Of a stretch of 64,000 nucleotides of DNA, positions 15,420 through 24,605 are shown piece after piece (position 1 is the first letter of the stretch; every line of letters starts with the position of its first letter). The notes beneath the pieces are model-generated. The model saw nothing but the letters and a program-made list of their open reading frames with translations. It did no database searches and was not told where the DNA came from. The position numbers and the translations under genes are program-made. Origin of the DNA: Paenibacillus tianjinensis (lineage in GTDB: Bacteria; Bacillota; Bacilli; Paenibacillales; Paenibacillaceae); assembly GCF_017086365.1 (NCBI RefSeq), contig NZ_CP070969.1, positions 5,792,001-5,856,000 of the forward strand, read 5' to 3'.

Positions 15420-18176
15420 TTACTTCGCTACGTTTACAGTTACGCTGTTGTCGATTGCGTTATCATCCATGTCAGTAACACCGGACTTGTCAGCGATCGT
15501 TACAGAGATTGCATTAACGAATGAAGAACTCAGATCAATCACACCAGTTTTAGCGGAAGTGTAAGCTACGATTTCACTAGCTTGAACTTTTCCGTCTTTG
15601 TTGTTGTCGAAGTACAGTACATCAGCGCCGTTGTATTTATCTTGAATCGCACTAATTGTGATGAAGTACTTGCTTCCGGAAACAGATGCAATGGCCACTC
15701 CGTTTGTAGCTTCAACACCGTTCACTTTGACTACAAATTTAGTTGCGTCAATGCCTTTAACAGGCTCAGTGAAGTTAACAATCAACTTAGTAGCATCATC
15801 AGCTGAGATTGTTGCAGTAGCCAGCTTAGGAGCAACGCCATCAACCAAAGCAAGTTTTGCCAGCTGTGGAGTGATTGCGTTACCAGCTGCATCTTGGACT
15901 CCAGTGATCAAGAAGTCAAAGCCCTTGGATGCACTGATTCCGCTCGATGGAATGTAAACATTAACCACCAGGTTATCACTAGCCTTACCAGTATAGTTGG
16001 TTGTTACATAAGAACCAGCTGGCAGAGCCTTAGAATCCAGGGTGTAGTTATTGATATCACGAACAGTATTCAGATTCAAGCCGCTAGCATCTTGAATTGT
16101 GTAAGTAACTTGTTGGTCACTTGCACTCTTAGGAGTTGGAACTACTACAGGCGCACTAATGAATACAGGTGCTTTGGAATCTGTAGAGGTTGTAGCAGTA
16201 ATTGTTACAGGCAGTACCGTTGCAGCACTCTTATTAGCCGATGAGGACAAGTCAACAACAAATCCGGCTGGCAGACGCAGAGTGTAGCTTCCTGCTGCAA
16301 GGCCAGTAACATTGTTGAATGTAACAACGCCATCTTCATTTTTGTAAGTAGCAACAGTTACCGGAGTTGGAACGCCTGTAGCATCATTAACCAACGTGAA
16401 GCTGCTTCCCTTAACTTCAACATTTTCGGAGAACTTCACAGCCAGACCAGTGGATGTGTAAGTCACGCTTGATACTGTAGGAGCTACGCTATCTTTAGTG
16501 AAAGTAACAGCTTGAGTTGAAGTAGCTGTTGTTACGTTGCCCAGAAGGTCTCTGATTCCAGCGCCGATTACTACAGTTCCGTTGAATACACCATTGGTGA
16601 ATACTGGAATAGTCGGAGTTTTCAGAGTGAAGGTTTTGCTATCACTACCTTTGGAAGGAACCAGGGTACCTTGGCTAACACCGTTAGAATTCAACAATGT
16701 GAATACACCGTTCAGGGAGTTGATATCAACAGCTTTGCTGAATACAACTTTGATTGTGTCTTCACCGGATACGGCAAAGCTGGAGATTGTTGGCAGTTCA
16801 ACATCAGCTACAACAGTTACTGTAGTTTTAGTTGGGTTCGGTGCAATGTAGTTTCCAGCAAAGTCTTTAACGTTCAGGAAGGAAACATCATAAGTTTTGC
16901 CAGTAACCAGAGTTGTCGAAGTTGTCAGGACTACTTCATCAAGTGAAGATCTTGCAGATCCAGTAGGCACAGTAGCGGATACACCGTCAACGTAAGCGAC
17001 AGCTCCATCTTGAACTGGCTCGCTGAATTTCACAACCACTTTGTTAGTAGTAGCCTTAGCTGTGGAAGTTACGGATACAATTGTTGGAGCAGTTGTATCA
17101 GCAACAGTCAGCAGAGTTGTGTAAGGAGTTACCTTAACACCTGTATCAGTCTTAACATCTGCAGTTACTGTTACAGTGTATTGACCTTTGAAGTATGCGC
17201 TACCCGCTGGAGTCAGTACCAGTTCTGTCTTGTCGGAAGACAAAGTAGCATTTGCATATCGAATGTCAACAGGCTGAGCATCTGTCAACGTAGTAACAGC
17301 AATTGCTCCAGGAGCCAGTGTGTCTGTACCATAAGTTGTTCCAATAACAGTCTTGGAATCCAAAGCACGGTTGAATTTAACAACCAGCTGTTTGGAGTTC
17401 GGAGCAGTCACGGAAACTACTTTAGGAGCTGCCAAAGTTACTTTAACGCCTGCATAGTCAAAGCCTTTGTATTTGAACGTAGGAATTGTAGTTTCTACGC
17501 CTTCAACCAGGGCTGTTGTCAATGTCAGTGTAGTAGTTGTTTTGTCAGCGAAAGTTACCAACACGGTTGTTGGAGTCAAAGCTTCTGCGCCAGCAACAGC
17601 TACTTTAGTTGTCATGTTGTCAACTGCATAAGCTGCTTCTACTACCAAAGAGCGAGTAGCGTTAGCTTTGAAGTTGGTGCCTTGAGCAACCAGACCAGCG
17701 TTGATAACTGCTTGTGCATAGCCTTTAGCCCATGCAGATGCGGAGTTATCAGTTGTTGCCGGAGTTTCCAGTTTCAAAGCGCGGAACAATACAGCCGCTA
17801 CTTCTTGAACTGTTACTTTACCGTTGTAGTCGAAGATACCTTTAACAGTATCTTTACCTTGCATCAAGTTTGCTGCAGTTACAGCTTCGATGTAAGGAAC
17901 AGCCCAGTTAGTAGCTGTGTAACCTTTGTCTTTGTAAGACAATTTACCAGTTACTTCTGAAAGGCCGAACAATTTAGTAACGATCTTAGCGAACTCTGCA
18001 CGAGTCAGATCTTTTTCAAGGTGAGCTTGACCATCTGGGTATCCGTTAAGAACACCTTTAGCTGCCAAAGCATCAAATTTTGCTTGTGGAGTTGTTGCAG
18101 TTTCACCAAACGCTACAGAGGCAAACATCGAGAATGCCATTGCTGTAGATAATGCTACGGATAAAATTTTCTTCAT
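15420..18176 (-). CDS. Probable main S-layer protein (N-terminal SLH domains, Ig-like repeats)
   Basis: The 918-residue exported protein has a signal peptide (MKKILSVALSTAMAFSMFAS...). Three SLH-type domains follow (about 25-200; LTRAEFAKIVTKLFG is the clearest, the others weaker). At least six tandem Ig-like/Big_5-type domains come next (about 200-918), each opening with phrases such as APTIVSVTS or LPTISSFAV and containing VKFSEPV-like strands. Features fitting an abundant S-layer protein are AAGGAGGAG before the start, a long leader with two promoters, a strong terminator, and uniform codon use. ATG 18176 begins the signal peptide. The same frame is open to ATG 18248, which has its own ribosome site AAAGGGGGTG and would add 24 residues. 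Surface anchoring needs the pyruvylated wall polymer made by the csaB-tagA-tagO genes at 23.4-26.5 kb. Confidence 0.88.
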   Translation of the reverse strand: MKKILSVALSTAMAFSMFASVAFGETATTPQAKFDALAAKGVLNGYPDGQAHLEKDLTRAEFAKIVTKLFGLSEVTGKLSYKDKGYTATNWAVPYIEAVTAANLMQGKDTVKGIFDYNGKVTVQEVAAVLFRALKLETPATTDNSASAWAKGYAQAVINAGLVAQGTNFKANATRSLVVEAAYAVDNMTTKVAVAGAEALTPTTVLVTFADKTTTTLTLTTALVEGVETTIPTFKYKGFDYAGVKVTLAAPKVVSVTAPNSKQLVVKFNRALDSKTVIGTTYGTDTLAPGAIAVTTLTDAQPVDIRYANATLSSDKTELVLTPAGSAYFKGQYTVTVTADVKTDTGVKVTPYTTLLTVADTTAPTIVSVTSTAKATTNKVVVKFSEPVQDGAVAYVDGVSATVPTGSARSSLDEVVLTTSTTLVTGKTYDVSFLNVKDFAGNYIAPNPTKTTVTVVADVELPTISSFAVSGEDTIKVVFSKAVDINSLNGVFTLLNSNGVSQGTLVPSKGSDSKTFTLKTPTIPVFTNGVFNGTVVIGAGIRDLLGNVTTATSTQAVTFTKDSVAPTVSSVTYTSTGLAVKFSENVEVKGSSFTLVNDATGVPTPVTVATYKNEDGVVTFNNVTGLAAGSYTLRLPAGFVVDLSSSANKSAATVLPVTITATTSTDSKAPVFISAPVVVPTPKSASDQQVTYTIQDASGLNLNTVRDINNYTLDSKALPAGSYVTTNYTGKASDNLVVNVYIPSSGISASKGFDFLITGVQDAAGNAITPQLAKLALVDGVAPKLATATISADDATKLIVNFTEPVKGIDATKFVVKVNGVEATNGVAIASVSGSKYFITISAIQDKYNGADVLYFDNNKDGKVQASEIVAYTSAKTGVIDLSSSFVNAISVTIADKSGVTDMDDNAIDNSVTVNVAK

Positions 18177-18245
18177 AACCTTTTTTTCTCCTCCTTGGAC
18201 GTTCATGAACTGAGATTTTTCTTTAGTTGGGTAGCTCATGTCACT

Positions 18246-18268
18246 CATTAGCCGATGCACCCCCTTTC
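18246..18268 (-). promoter_or_regulatory. Alternative upstream start with its own ribosome site for the S-layer gene
   Basis: GGAAAGGGGGTGC is followed 11 bases later by ATG 18248, in frame with the signal peptide start at 18176 and with no stop between. Dual in-frame starts are known for the Brevibacillus brevis wall protein operon, so this may be a real second initiation site. Confidence 0.5.
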
Positions 18269-18298
18269 CCGAGTTGAGCATATTAAGTATAAATAATG

Positions 18299-18318
18299 TC
18301 TGTGACGGGTATCACAGA
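18299..18318. promoter_or_regulatory. CRP/FNR-type palindrome in the S-layer leader
   Basis: TCTGTGA (18299-18305) and TCACAGA (18312-18318) are perfect inverted arms six bases apart, giving TGTGA-N6-TCACA, the form recognised by CRP/FNR-family regulators including Bacillus Fnr. It lies about 55 bases downstream of the nearer promoter and 51 bases before the upstream start codon, a position that would suit repression or a roadblock. Confidence 0.5.
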
Positions 18319-18373
18319 AACTTGTAAACAGGTTTAAGGCATAGTAATACTAGATTCCTAATTCTACCTAAGT

Positions 18374-18402
18374 ATTATACAATGTGCCTCAAGTCACGTA
18401 AA
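18374..18402 (-). promoter_or_regulatory. Proximal promoter of the S-layer gene
   Basis: TATAAT (18374-18379) is perfect; TTTACG (18397-18402) lies 17 bases upstream on the minus strand. The leader to ATG 18176 is about 190 bases. Confidence 0.65.
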
Positions 18403-18615
18403 GCTAATTTTTCCATTCGGCATTGCCCTAGCTATTAGGGTTATCTAACAAATGCCTGGTGTAAATGACTCTACACCTTAAACGCAGGAGTTCCGGAAAA
18501 GTTGCGCTTTGTTCAAAAATAATTTTTAAACCGCTGTATCCCGCTCCCCGTTCCAATAGAAGATAGATATGTATGTTCTACTAACTATTGTTAATGTTGG
18601 GCTGCTACGGGAATT

Positions 18616-18644
18616 AGTATAGCATGGAGGTTTCAAGACGTCAT
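18616..18644 (-). promoter_or_regulatory. Distal promoter of the S-layer gene
   Basis: TATACT (18616-18621) with an extended TG, and ATGACG (18639-18644) 17 bases upstream, on the minus strand. The leader would be about 430 bases. The rest of the 18249-18715 gap shows no gene. Confidence 0.5.
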
Positions 18645-18715
18645 TAAGCAATATTTGTTAAGTAAATAAACATAATTCTCCTTTTTCAAACTATCGTCTT
18701 TCCTCATACTGGAAA

Positions 18716-18742
18716 ATAAAAAAGCGCCGATTCCGGCGCTTT
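18716..18742 (-). terminator. Terminator of the 18761-19102 gene
   Basis: AAAGCGCCG/CGGCGCTTT stem with a 4-base loop and a continuing T-run on the minus strand, 19 bases past the stop. Confidence 0.92.
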
Positions 18743-18760
18743 TCTTATATAACATATAAA

Positions 18761-19102
18761 CTAACGTATCTTCATCGATAGTTGAATCAATTCCTGACGT
18801 TTCTCAGGACTGGCATTTACATTCTCGTACATGGCATCAATAGCCTCACGGTTCTCGCGGTAGGTCTTCTCATGTTTAATTGTGGTGTGGGACCATTCAA
18901 TCAAGGCATTCTCGGCGATAACAAGATCATTGTATGCATCATGGAAACCTGTAGCTTGTACAAGCTCTTCCATTACCTCTTGTGTAATCTCCTGCAACGC
19001 CCGTTTTGCGGCGATCTCTCTTTCCAAAACTTTTGCTCTATTCTCAAACAAATTCTTTGCTTTCGTGTAATCCAATTGCGCTTTTGATAAAATCGGTTTC
19101 AT
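18761..19102 (-). CDS. Small predicted coiled-coil protein of unknown function
   Basis: The 113-residue, highly charged protein has no signal peptide or membrane segment. Most of it reads as helix with heptad-like spacing (AKNLFENRAKVLEREIAAKRALQEITQEVMEELV, here given only as the region about 15-48). A second helical part (about 50-113) contains DAYNDLVIAENALIEW. ATG 19102 follows AAAGGTGAAAG. It has its own terminator and lies between two SLH-protein genes, so a role near the envelope or in secretion is only a guess. I do not recognise the family. Confidence 0.75.
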   Translation of the reverse strand: MKPILSKAQLDYTKAKNLFENRAKVLEREIAAKRALQEITQEVMEELVQATGFHDAYNDLVIAENALIEWSHTTIKHEKTYRENREAIDAMYENVNASPEKRQELIQLSMKIR

Positions 19103-19201
19103 CGATGGCTTTCACCTTTCAGAAAAAATTATTTTCTAAATTATTGTAACGTAAAACAGTGCAGATTACAAAGTTAATGTCGATGGCATGTATTTTCCAT
19201 T

Positions 19202-19245
19202 AAAAAGAACAGGCCCGCGAACAGTTTTCGCGGACCTGTCGTTCT
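19202..19245 (-). terminator. Terminator of the 1314-residue SLH protein gene
   Basis: AGAACAGGCCCGCGAA pairs with its near-complement around a short loop and is followed on the minus strand by TTTTTA, 10 bases past the stop at 19255. Confidence 0.9.
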
Positions 19246-19254
19246 ATTGCTACA

Positions 19255-22200
19255 TTAATTGAAGGTTTTCGGGAAGATGCTTGTGCTCTTCTGCAGGAGT
19301 GACACAGCAATCTTTCCGGCTTCCGCTCTAGTCAGCTTGCCCTTCGGATTGAAATTATATACCGGTTTAGGTTGGCCCGTAATTGTCACTGCACTGCCTG
19401 TCATGATTTTGGCTTTAGACACTGCATCTATGGCTGGTCTGGAGTAAAAGTCCATACTTCCCGAATCCACAAACGACTTGGTAAGAGTGGTCAGAAGCTT
19501 GTCATCGTTGAGCGCCATTTTAAGCTTCAGAGCTCTTGCAATCATCACGGCTGCCTGTTCTCTTGTTAACGGCTGATCCGGGCCGAAGAACCCATCGCTT
19601 AAGCCTGTTATGATACCTGCTCTTGCAGCAGTCTCAATATGTTTGAAGTCCCATGTTGTCGAAACTGCCTCCGGCACAATATCAAAGAAGGTTTGCTGGC
19701 TATTATTGTAGCTTAAAGGGATATTCAGCCCTTTCACCAGCAGGGTGGCAAATTCACCACGTGTAGTCGTATCATCGGCTCCAAATTGATCGAATCTAAG
19801 ATTTTTCATAATTCCTTTGGAGTACAATCCGTTAAGGATATTTCTTGCCCACGGATGATTCGTGATGTCTGTATATCCACGGCGGAGCTTCATTACTGTG
19901 TAATACCCAAATTGATCAAAAGCAACAGTAATAGTATGTTTCTTCGTATCGACCTCGCCGCCAATGTTCTCCCATTGTCCTGAGTCCGTATATCGGTACA
20001 CTGTTATCGTTGACCCAACCTCATCCACAATATTGGGACTAAACGTTAGGGTCAGTTTGCCACGCTGTGAAGGAACAATTTTGCGTTCAGCTTCAATTTG
20101 TGTGAAATTACCTTCTACCGAGTATGGCGCGATACCATTCGTAGCCGGTTTATATAGTGCAGTGCCCTTAGTTCCCTTTTCACCAAGACCTCCACTGATC
20201 CAGTAAATGTCGGATACCCGGGAGAAGTTATTAGTTTCTACTGTGGAGTTAAACCGCAATACCAAATCAGAAGGAATTAGCAATGTGCTTTGACCTCCTG
20301 GTGTGCGGGCATCTGCATCTACGTTGATTGTGTTGCCATAATCGTTTTTACGCTCAACAACTCCATCTAACGGATCTGCAATCCCGAAAAGCAGCTTGGT
20401 ATCAGGATAGTACTTCGCCGCGCCGGAGCTAGTGTTTCCTTTCATTAGTGTACCCTTTGGAAACGAAAGCTCCAGTCCCTTGTTGAATACACTATACTTA
20501 GCTGCAACCTTTTCAGCCATGAATTGTGTGTCCACTTGAACGGCACTTGCATAATAGACAGTGATTGTATCATTTATGGTTGCCGCAGCACGAACAATCT
20601 GGATTTTTATGGTTGTTGCTTTATCTGGTTTCAAACCAACATAATCCAGCGTAAATCTGTTCGGCAAATCTGTGCGTGGCACAGCTTCATACTTATCAAT
20701 TAAAACCTTTGTTGCCCCTTCAGCTTCAATATCAAAACGGACAAAGTTTTTATTGACGACAATCTGTTTCCCAACCGTTTCTACTGGAGATAAGATGCGG
20801 TATGGAGAGACTTCACGCTCTACCTCCAAACGTTGATTCGTGCGCGCACCGGTTTCATTGATTAATTCCAGATTGTATACAATGCTTCCCGCTGTTTCTG
20901 CCGGAATATCCATGATCCGCAGAATGAAATCTGTGCTGCTGCCCACAAAATCATAGTAATAGGTCTTTCCTCTATAAGTGAACTGCGTTGGCCCTGCTTT
21001 GGCAGAGGTTGTGCCCAGGATAGCATTATCCAGGGAAAGGAACAATTCCGACCCTTGGTACAGGTTAAGCTTATTCGCCGCTCCACCTCGGAGTACCAAG
21101 TCGTAGCTGGTTTGGCTTGTAACATACTTTTCATCCTTATAGATGAACTCAGAAGTCAATCCAAGAATATCATTAAGCTCTTTATCCGTATAATCCTTAA
21201 TATTCGTATGGCTAAGAGCCGCTCTGCCTTTAGGCAGCTTGGGATGGAATTGTGACAGGTTGGATACATTTGTATCTACAATATAGATTTTCAGTTCTTT
21301 GCGTATTTCTCTCTTATTGCCCACATTGTCCATCGAGGTCCCTGTGAATACGATTTTATTCTCTCCATATACGAGGGGGCCTGAAGCTGAAATATTAAGT
21401 ACAAATGAGAATTTCGGGTCGGTCGTCGGATTAAATTTATCAGTAGGCTGTAGTGCTGGATTCAGTTTATCATTTGAAGTTCCGTTGACGAAAAATTGGG
21501 CGTTGCTGATATTCTCGAACCCGATATATTCACCTGATACCAACATTGTATTAGCAGCATTAGCTGAACTGAACGTATAAGTCTGACCATCATTTAAGTT
21601 AGCTACATAAATATAGTTCTTGGAGACATAAGCAATATCTGCATTATAGAAGGATTGCGAACCTGAAAATTGAAATTTTACCTTCTGTTGCCCGTTGGAG
21701 AAGCCAACAACTTTATAGACAGCTTCATTAGAACCGAGGTTATTGAGGTTAGTTTGTTTCTCTAGCTTCAGCGATGCCCCCAAAGGGAGGTATGAACCCA
21801 ATAAAGTTGAGGGTGCCGCGCTAGACTTCACCATAATGAAAAAGTCAGGTGTTTCGACTTCAGCACCATTTAAAGGAAGCTTAGATAATGTTTTAGCGTC
21901 AATATTACCTGTAGAAACTTCCTTATAACCTGAAAGATAGTACATATCCGTAATGACGGTCTCACCCGCCAGGAACTTATAAGATTCTTTGACCGATGTA
22001 GTGTAGGTCCCGTACTTAATACCGACGATTACGCTAGAAGTTCCCGCAGTAAGCGCAAATGGATTGGTAGTCTGGAATGTGATTAGGCGGTATTGAGGTG
22101 TCACCCCATCCGGAGCAGGGATAATGATTTCTTTCTGTGCGGTTGTACCAATCGTTGTACTAAATGTACCGTCTGAGGCAATCGTATAGGACTCCAGTAC

Positions 22201-23199
22201 ATCGATTGGAACGACCACATCGTTAATTTTCACTTCATGATCCGCTTCAAAGGACTTAGTGCTGGAGTTATACGGCAAAAGTACCTGTCCCATAATCTTG
22301 GCCGTGGTATCGTTAGCTGTCAGAGTAGGGATATTATCCAAAATATTATAAGCCTTGTAGACGGGTGGCGTCAGCGTTGAATCGCCGTGTGTGATTTGCA
22401 GATCGGTAAACGGCTTGTTGGTGTCAAAATAATACACCGAACGTTTAATTGCAATGGAATCGGCAGAATTCTGTACTATGATGTCCAGCGTGTTTTCCCC
22501 AGATTTCAAAGTGAGAGCTGGTGTGAAAAAGGTTCCATCCTCAAGAAGCGAGGTTTGCAGCGAAGAACCACCATTCAGGGATACCCCTACCTTGGTTGCA
22601 TTCGTAACATTACCCTGGATCGTGATCTGCTGGTTAGGCACAACAACCTTGGTACCTTCATTTAAGTTAATGGCAGTGGGTCCTCCTCCAAGTACTTGAA
22701 GAGAAGAAATGTAAGGGACCTTATCGTAAAGCACATAAAACGATTCTGAGCGTTGTAAGGAGCCTTGCATGCCTGAAAAAGTAATTTTATTATATCCTGC
22801 AAAGAGGGTTAGGCCACTTGCTATAAACCGGTTATCAGGGTTTAATGTGTCTGTAGTTACCGCTCCAGTAGTAGTATGGGTATCATCTGTAACCCATTTC
22901 CCTCCACTCTGCGTCATCTGCTGCACAGTAACCTTCATAGTGGAAGCAGTTACCTGTGCATAGGTACCGGTTATGGAGAAGTTGGGAGCGCTTGTCTTAT
23001 ATACAGTATTTCTTGTGATTGCTGTTGCACCAGTGGTCGCTGTCTGGTCAAGACTTGCTGTATTCCGCAGCGTGAGATCATCCGGACTAAAGTAGGTCGT
23101 GGTTGCTGCCGCTGCTAGCGGCGTGTATTTACCAGGAAACATGGAAACGATCAGAGCCGCCAGCAGCAGCCAAACGAATGCTCTCTTAAAGCGTAACAT
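19255..23199 (-). CDS. Large SLH-domain surface protein
   Basis: The 1314-residue exported protein has a signal peptide (MLRFKRAFVWLLLAALIVSM...LAAAA). The long middle (about 40-1120) is beta-rich with scattered Ig-like features (KVVVPNQQITIQGNVT, LTANDTTAKIMGQV, NKIVFTGTSMDNVGNKR) but no enzyme motif that I can see. Three SLH domains end the protein (about 1130-1314): TTRGEFATLLVKGL, LTREQAAVMIARAL and LTRAEAGKIAVSLL. The start ATG 23199 follows AAAGGAGAG. It lies just downstream of tagO, after a terminator, so it sits beside the genes that make its probable anchor polymer. A structural or wall-organising role is inferred. Confidence 0.88.
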   Translation of the reverse strand: MLRFKRAFVWLLLAALIVSMFPGKYTPLAAAATTTYFSPDDLTLRNTASLDQTATTGATAITRNTVYKTSAPNFSITGTYAQVTASTMKVTVQQMTQSGGKWVTDDTHTTTGAVTTDTLNPDNRFIASGLTLFAGYNKITFSGMQGSLQRSESFYVLYDKVPYISSLQVLGGGPTAINLNEGTKVVVPNQQITIQGNVTNATKVGVSLNGGSSLQTSLLEDGTFFTPALTLKSGENTLDIIVQNSADSIAIKRSVYYFDTNKPFTDLQITHGDSTLTPPVYKAYNILDNIPTLTANDTTAKIMGQVLLPYNSSTKSFEADHEVKINDVVVPIDVLESYTIASDGTFSTTIGTTAQKEIIIPAPDGVTPQYRLITFQTTNPFALTAGTSSVIVGIKYGTYTTSVKESYKFLAGETVITDMYYLSGYKEVSTGNIDAKTLSKLPLNGAEVETPDFFIMVKSSAAPSTLLGSYLPLGASLKLEKQTNLNNLGSNEAVYKVVGFSNGQQKVKFQFSGSQSFYNADIAYVSKNYIYVANLNDGQTYTFSSANAANTMLVSGEYIGFENISNAQFFVNGTSNDKLNPALQPTDKFNPTTDPKFSFVLNISASGPLVYGENKIVFTGTSMDNVGNKREIRKELKIYIVDTNVSNLSQFHPKLPKGRAALSHTNIKDYTDKELNDILGLTSEFIYKDEKYVTSQTSYDLVLRGGAANKLNLYQGSELFLSLDNAILGTTSAKAGPTQFTYRGKTYYYDFVGSSTDFILRIMDIPAETAGSIVYNLELINETGARTNQRLEVEREVSPYRILSPVETVGKQIVVNKNFVRFDIEAEGATKVLIDKYEAVPRTDLPNRFTLDYVGLKPDKATTIKIQIVRAAATINDTITVYYASAVQVDTQFMAEKVAAKYSVFNKGLELSFPKGTLMKGNTSSGAAKYYPDTKLLFGIADPLDGVVERKNDYGNTINVDADARTPGGQSTLLIPSDLVLRFNSTVETNNFSRVSDIYWISGGLGEKGTKGTALYKPATNGIAPYSVEGNFTQIEAERKIVPSQRGKLTLTFSPNIVDEVGSTITVYRYTDSGQWENIGGEVDTKKHTITVAFDQFGYYTVMKLRRGYTDITNHPWARNILNGLYSKGIMKNLRFDQFGADDTTTRGEFATLLVKGLNIPLSYNNSQQTFFDIVPEAVSTTWDFKHIETAARAGIITGLSDGFFGPDQPLTREQAAVMIARALKLKMALNDDKLLTTLTKSFVDSGSMDFYSRPAIDAVSKAKIMTGSAVTITGQPKPVYNFNPKGKLTRAEAGKIAVSLLQKSTSIFPKTFN

Positions 23200-23287
23200 G
23201 TGTTATATCTCTCCTTTGAGTATATGTTCTCGATATTCTTCACTTTGTTCTTTATCGGTCATATCGGCAGTTTTTTTTAGGAATACA

Positions 23288-23320
23288 ACAAAAAAGCTCA
23301 TCCTAAAAAGGATGAGCTTT
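23288..23320 (-). terminator. Terminator of tagO
   Basis: A perfect 11-bp stem (AAGCTCATCCT/AGGATGAGCTT) with a 4-base loop and six T residues on the minus strand, about 45 bases past the tagO stop. Confidence 0.93.
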
Positions 23321-23364
23321 GTAAATTAAAGGAATATAATAGCATATCACAGTATTTAGAACCT

Positions 23365-24492
23365 TTATGACTTGGATCCGCGCTCCGGACTAACCTTCAT
23401 TCGCATTCTTAGCAGAAAGTCAATTAAAGGCCGTTTAGTCTTACTGATGACGCCGGTAATTTCAGCACCAATCTGCAGGAAGAACAGCATAACGCAGATG
23501 ACCACGAAGGTTACCCAGTTTGCTTCATAGAGTGAAGCGGATGTTTGAATAACCGCCAGTACTCCGAAGAAAGCAGCAATGCCGTAAATGATGAGAACCG
23601 TTTGACGGTGGCTGAATCCAAGCTCGCGCAGGCAGTGATGCAGATGCCCTTTGTCTGGTGCAAAGATAGGTTTCTTCTGCAGCTTGCGGCGGACAATCGC
23701 GAAGAATGTATCCGATAAAGGAACTCCAATGATTAGGAGTGGAGTGATAAAGGACACGACCGCAATTTGTTTAAATCCTAGCAGCGCCAAGAGTGCCAGA
23801 CAGAAGCCTAAGAACAGTGAGCCTGTATCGCCCATGAAGATTTTTGCCGGGTGAAAGTTGAAGAACAGAAAACCCAATATACTGCCAAGCAACAGCAGGC
23901 ACAGGAGCGCAACCATCGTATTGCCCATCAAAAATGCCATTACAGCGATTGTAGCAATTGCAATTCCGGATACACCGGCAGCTAGCCCGTCCAACCCGTC
24001 GATCAGGTTAACGGCATTAGTGACACCGACAATCCAGAAGATCGTCAGCGGAACAGCGATCCAGCCCTCCAGTGAGGAATACGTATTGTTAAAAGGAATA
24101 TTCACGAAATCAACAGTAATGCCAAACCCGAAAACTACGATGCAGGCTGCGGCAATTTGGCCCAGCAGCTTCACTTTAGCTGAAAGCTCGAACCGGTCAT
24201 CAAATCCCCCGATAAGAACAATCAGTCCGCCGCCGCACAGCAGCGCTTTGATGAAGTTAGCCTCCCGCGGAGTAAAATCGTAAGGAATAATTGGCAATAC
24301 GGCAAGCAGGCCTAACACAAACGCCAGAAATATACCTAGCCCACCAAGGCGGGGCATTATCTTCGTATGCACCTTTCGGGCATTCGGCACATCTGTAGCA
24401 CCAATCTTAATAGCGAATTTCTTCACCAGTGGCGTCAACAGGAGCGCAAGTCCCATGCACACAACAAATCCGGCGATGTATATAATTAACAT
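23365..24492 (-). CDS. tagO: Undecaprenyl-phosphate N-acetylglucosaminyl 1-phosphate transferase (MraY/WecA family)
   Basis: TagO moves GlcNAc-1-phosphate from UDP-GlcNAc to undecaprenyl phosphate, the first step of wall teichoic acid and secondary wall polymer synthesis. The 375-residue product has about ten membrane helices. Family motifs visible are RKVHTKIMPRLGG near the N-terminus, NLIDGLDGLAAG in a cytoplasmic loop, NFHPAKIFMGDTGSLFLGF with the catalytic aspartate, and DKGHLHHCLRELGF. The family size is about 350. Its own promoter (24528-24557) lies in the gap after tagA, so it can be expressed separately from the upstream genes. The start ATG 24492 follows GGGGG at 13 bases, a loose spacing. 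Confidence 0.93.
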   Translation of the reverse strand: MLIIYIAGFVVCMGLALLLTPLVKKFAIKIGATDVPNARKVHTKIMPRLGGLGIFLAFVLGLLAVLPIIPYDFTPREANFIKALLCGGGLIVLIGGFDDRFELSAKVKLLGQIAAACIVVFGFGITVDFVNIPFNNTYSSLEGWIAVPLTIFWIVGVTNAVNLIDGLDGLAAGVSGIAIATIAVMAFLMGNTMVALLCLLLLGSILGFLFFNFHPAKIFMGDTGSLFLGFCLALLALLGFKQIAVVSFITPLLIIGVPLSDTFFAIVRRKLQKKPIFAPDKGHLHHCLRELGFSHRQTVLIIYGIAAFFGVLAVIQTSASLYEANWVTFVVICVMLFFLQIGAEITGVISKTKRPLIDFLLRMRMKVSPERGSKS

Positions 24493-24527
24493 TTGAAAAG
24501 TCGACCCCCATTTCTCTACCGCATTGA

Positions 24528-24557
24528 ATTATACGCCGAACTAAAAGTAAATTCCAA
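24528..24557 (-). promoter_or_regulatory. Promoter within the wall-polymer cluster, ahead of tagO
   Basis: TATAAT (24528-24533) is perfect and TTGGAA (24552-24557) lies 18 bases upstream on the minus strand. Transcription would begin about 30 bases before the tagO start. Confidence 0.7.
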
Positions 24558-24605
24558 TTCCGTTTTTAGGCTGTTGTTCGGATTTTTCCGGTTAATTCAC
24601 GCTTT

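Noticed and set aside
17010..17960. 316-codon plus-strand frame opposite the S-layer gene
   Set aside because: Extremely Cys/Ser-rich shadow of Thr/Ala/Val codons of the S-layer protein.
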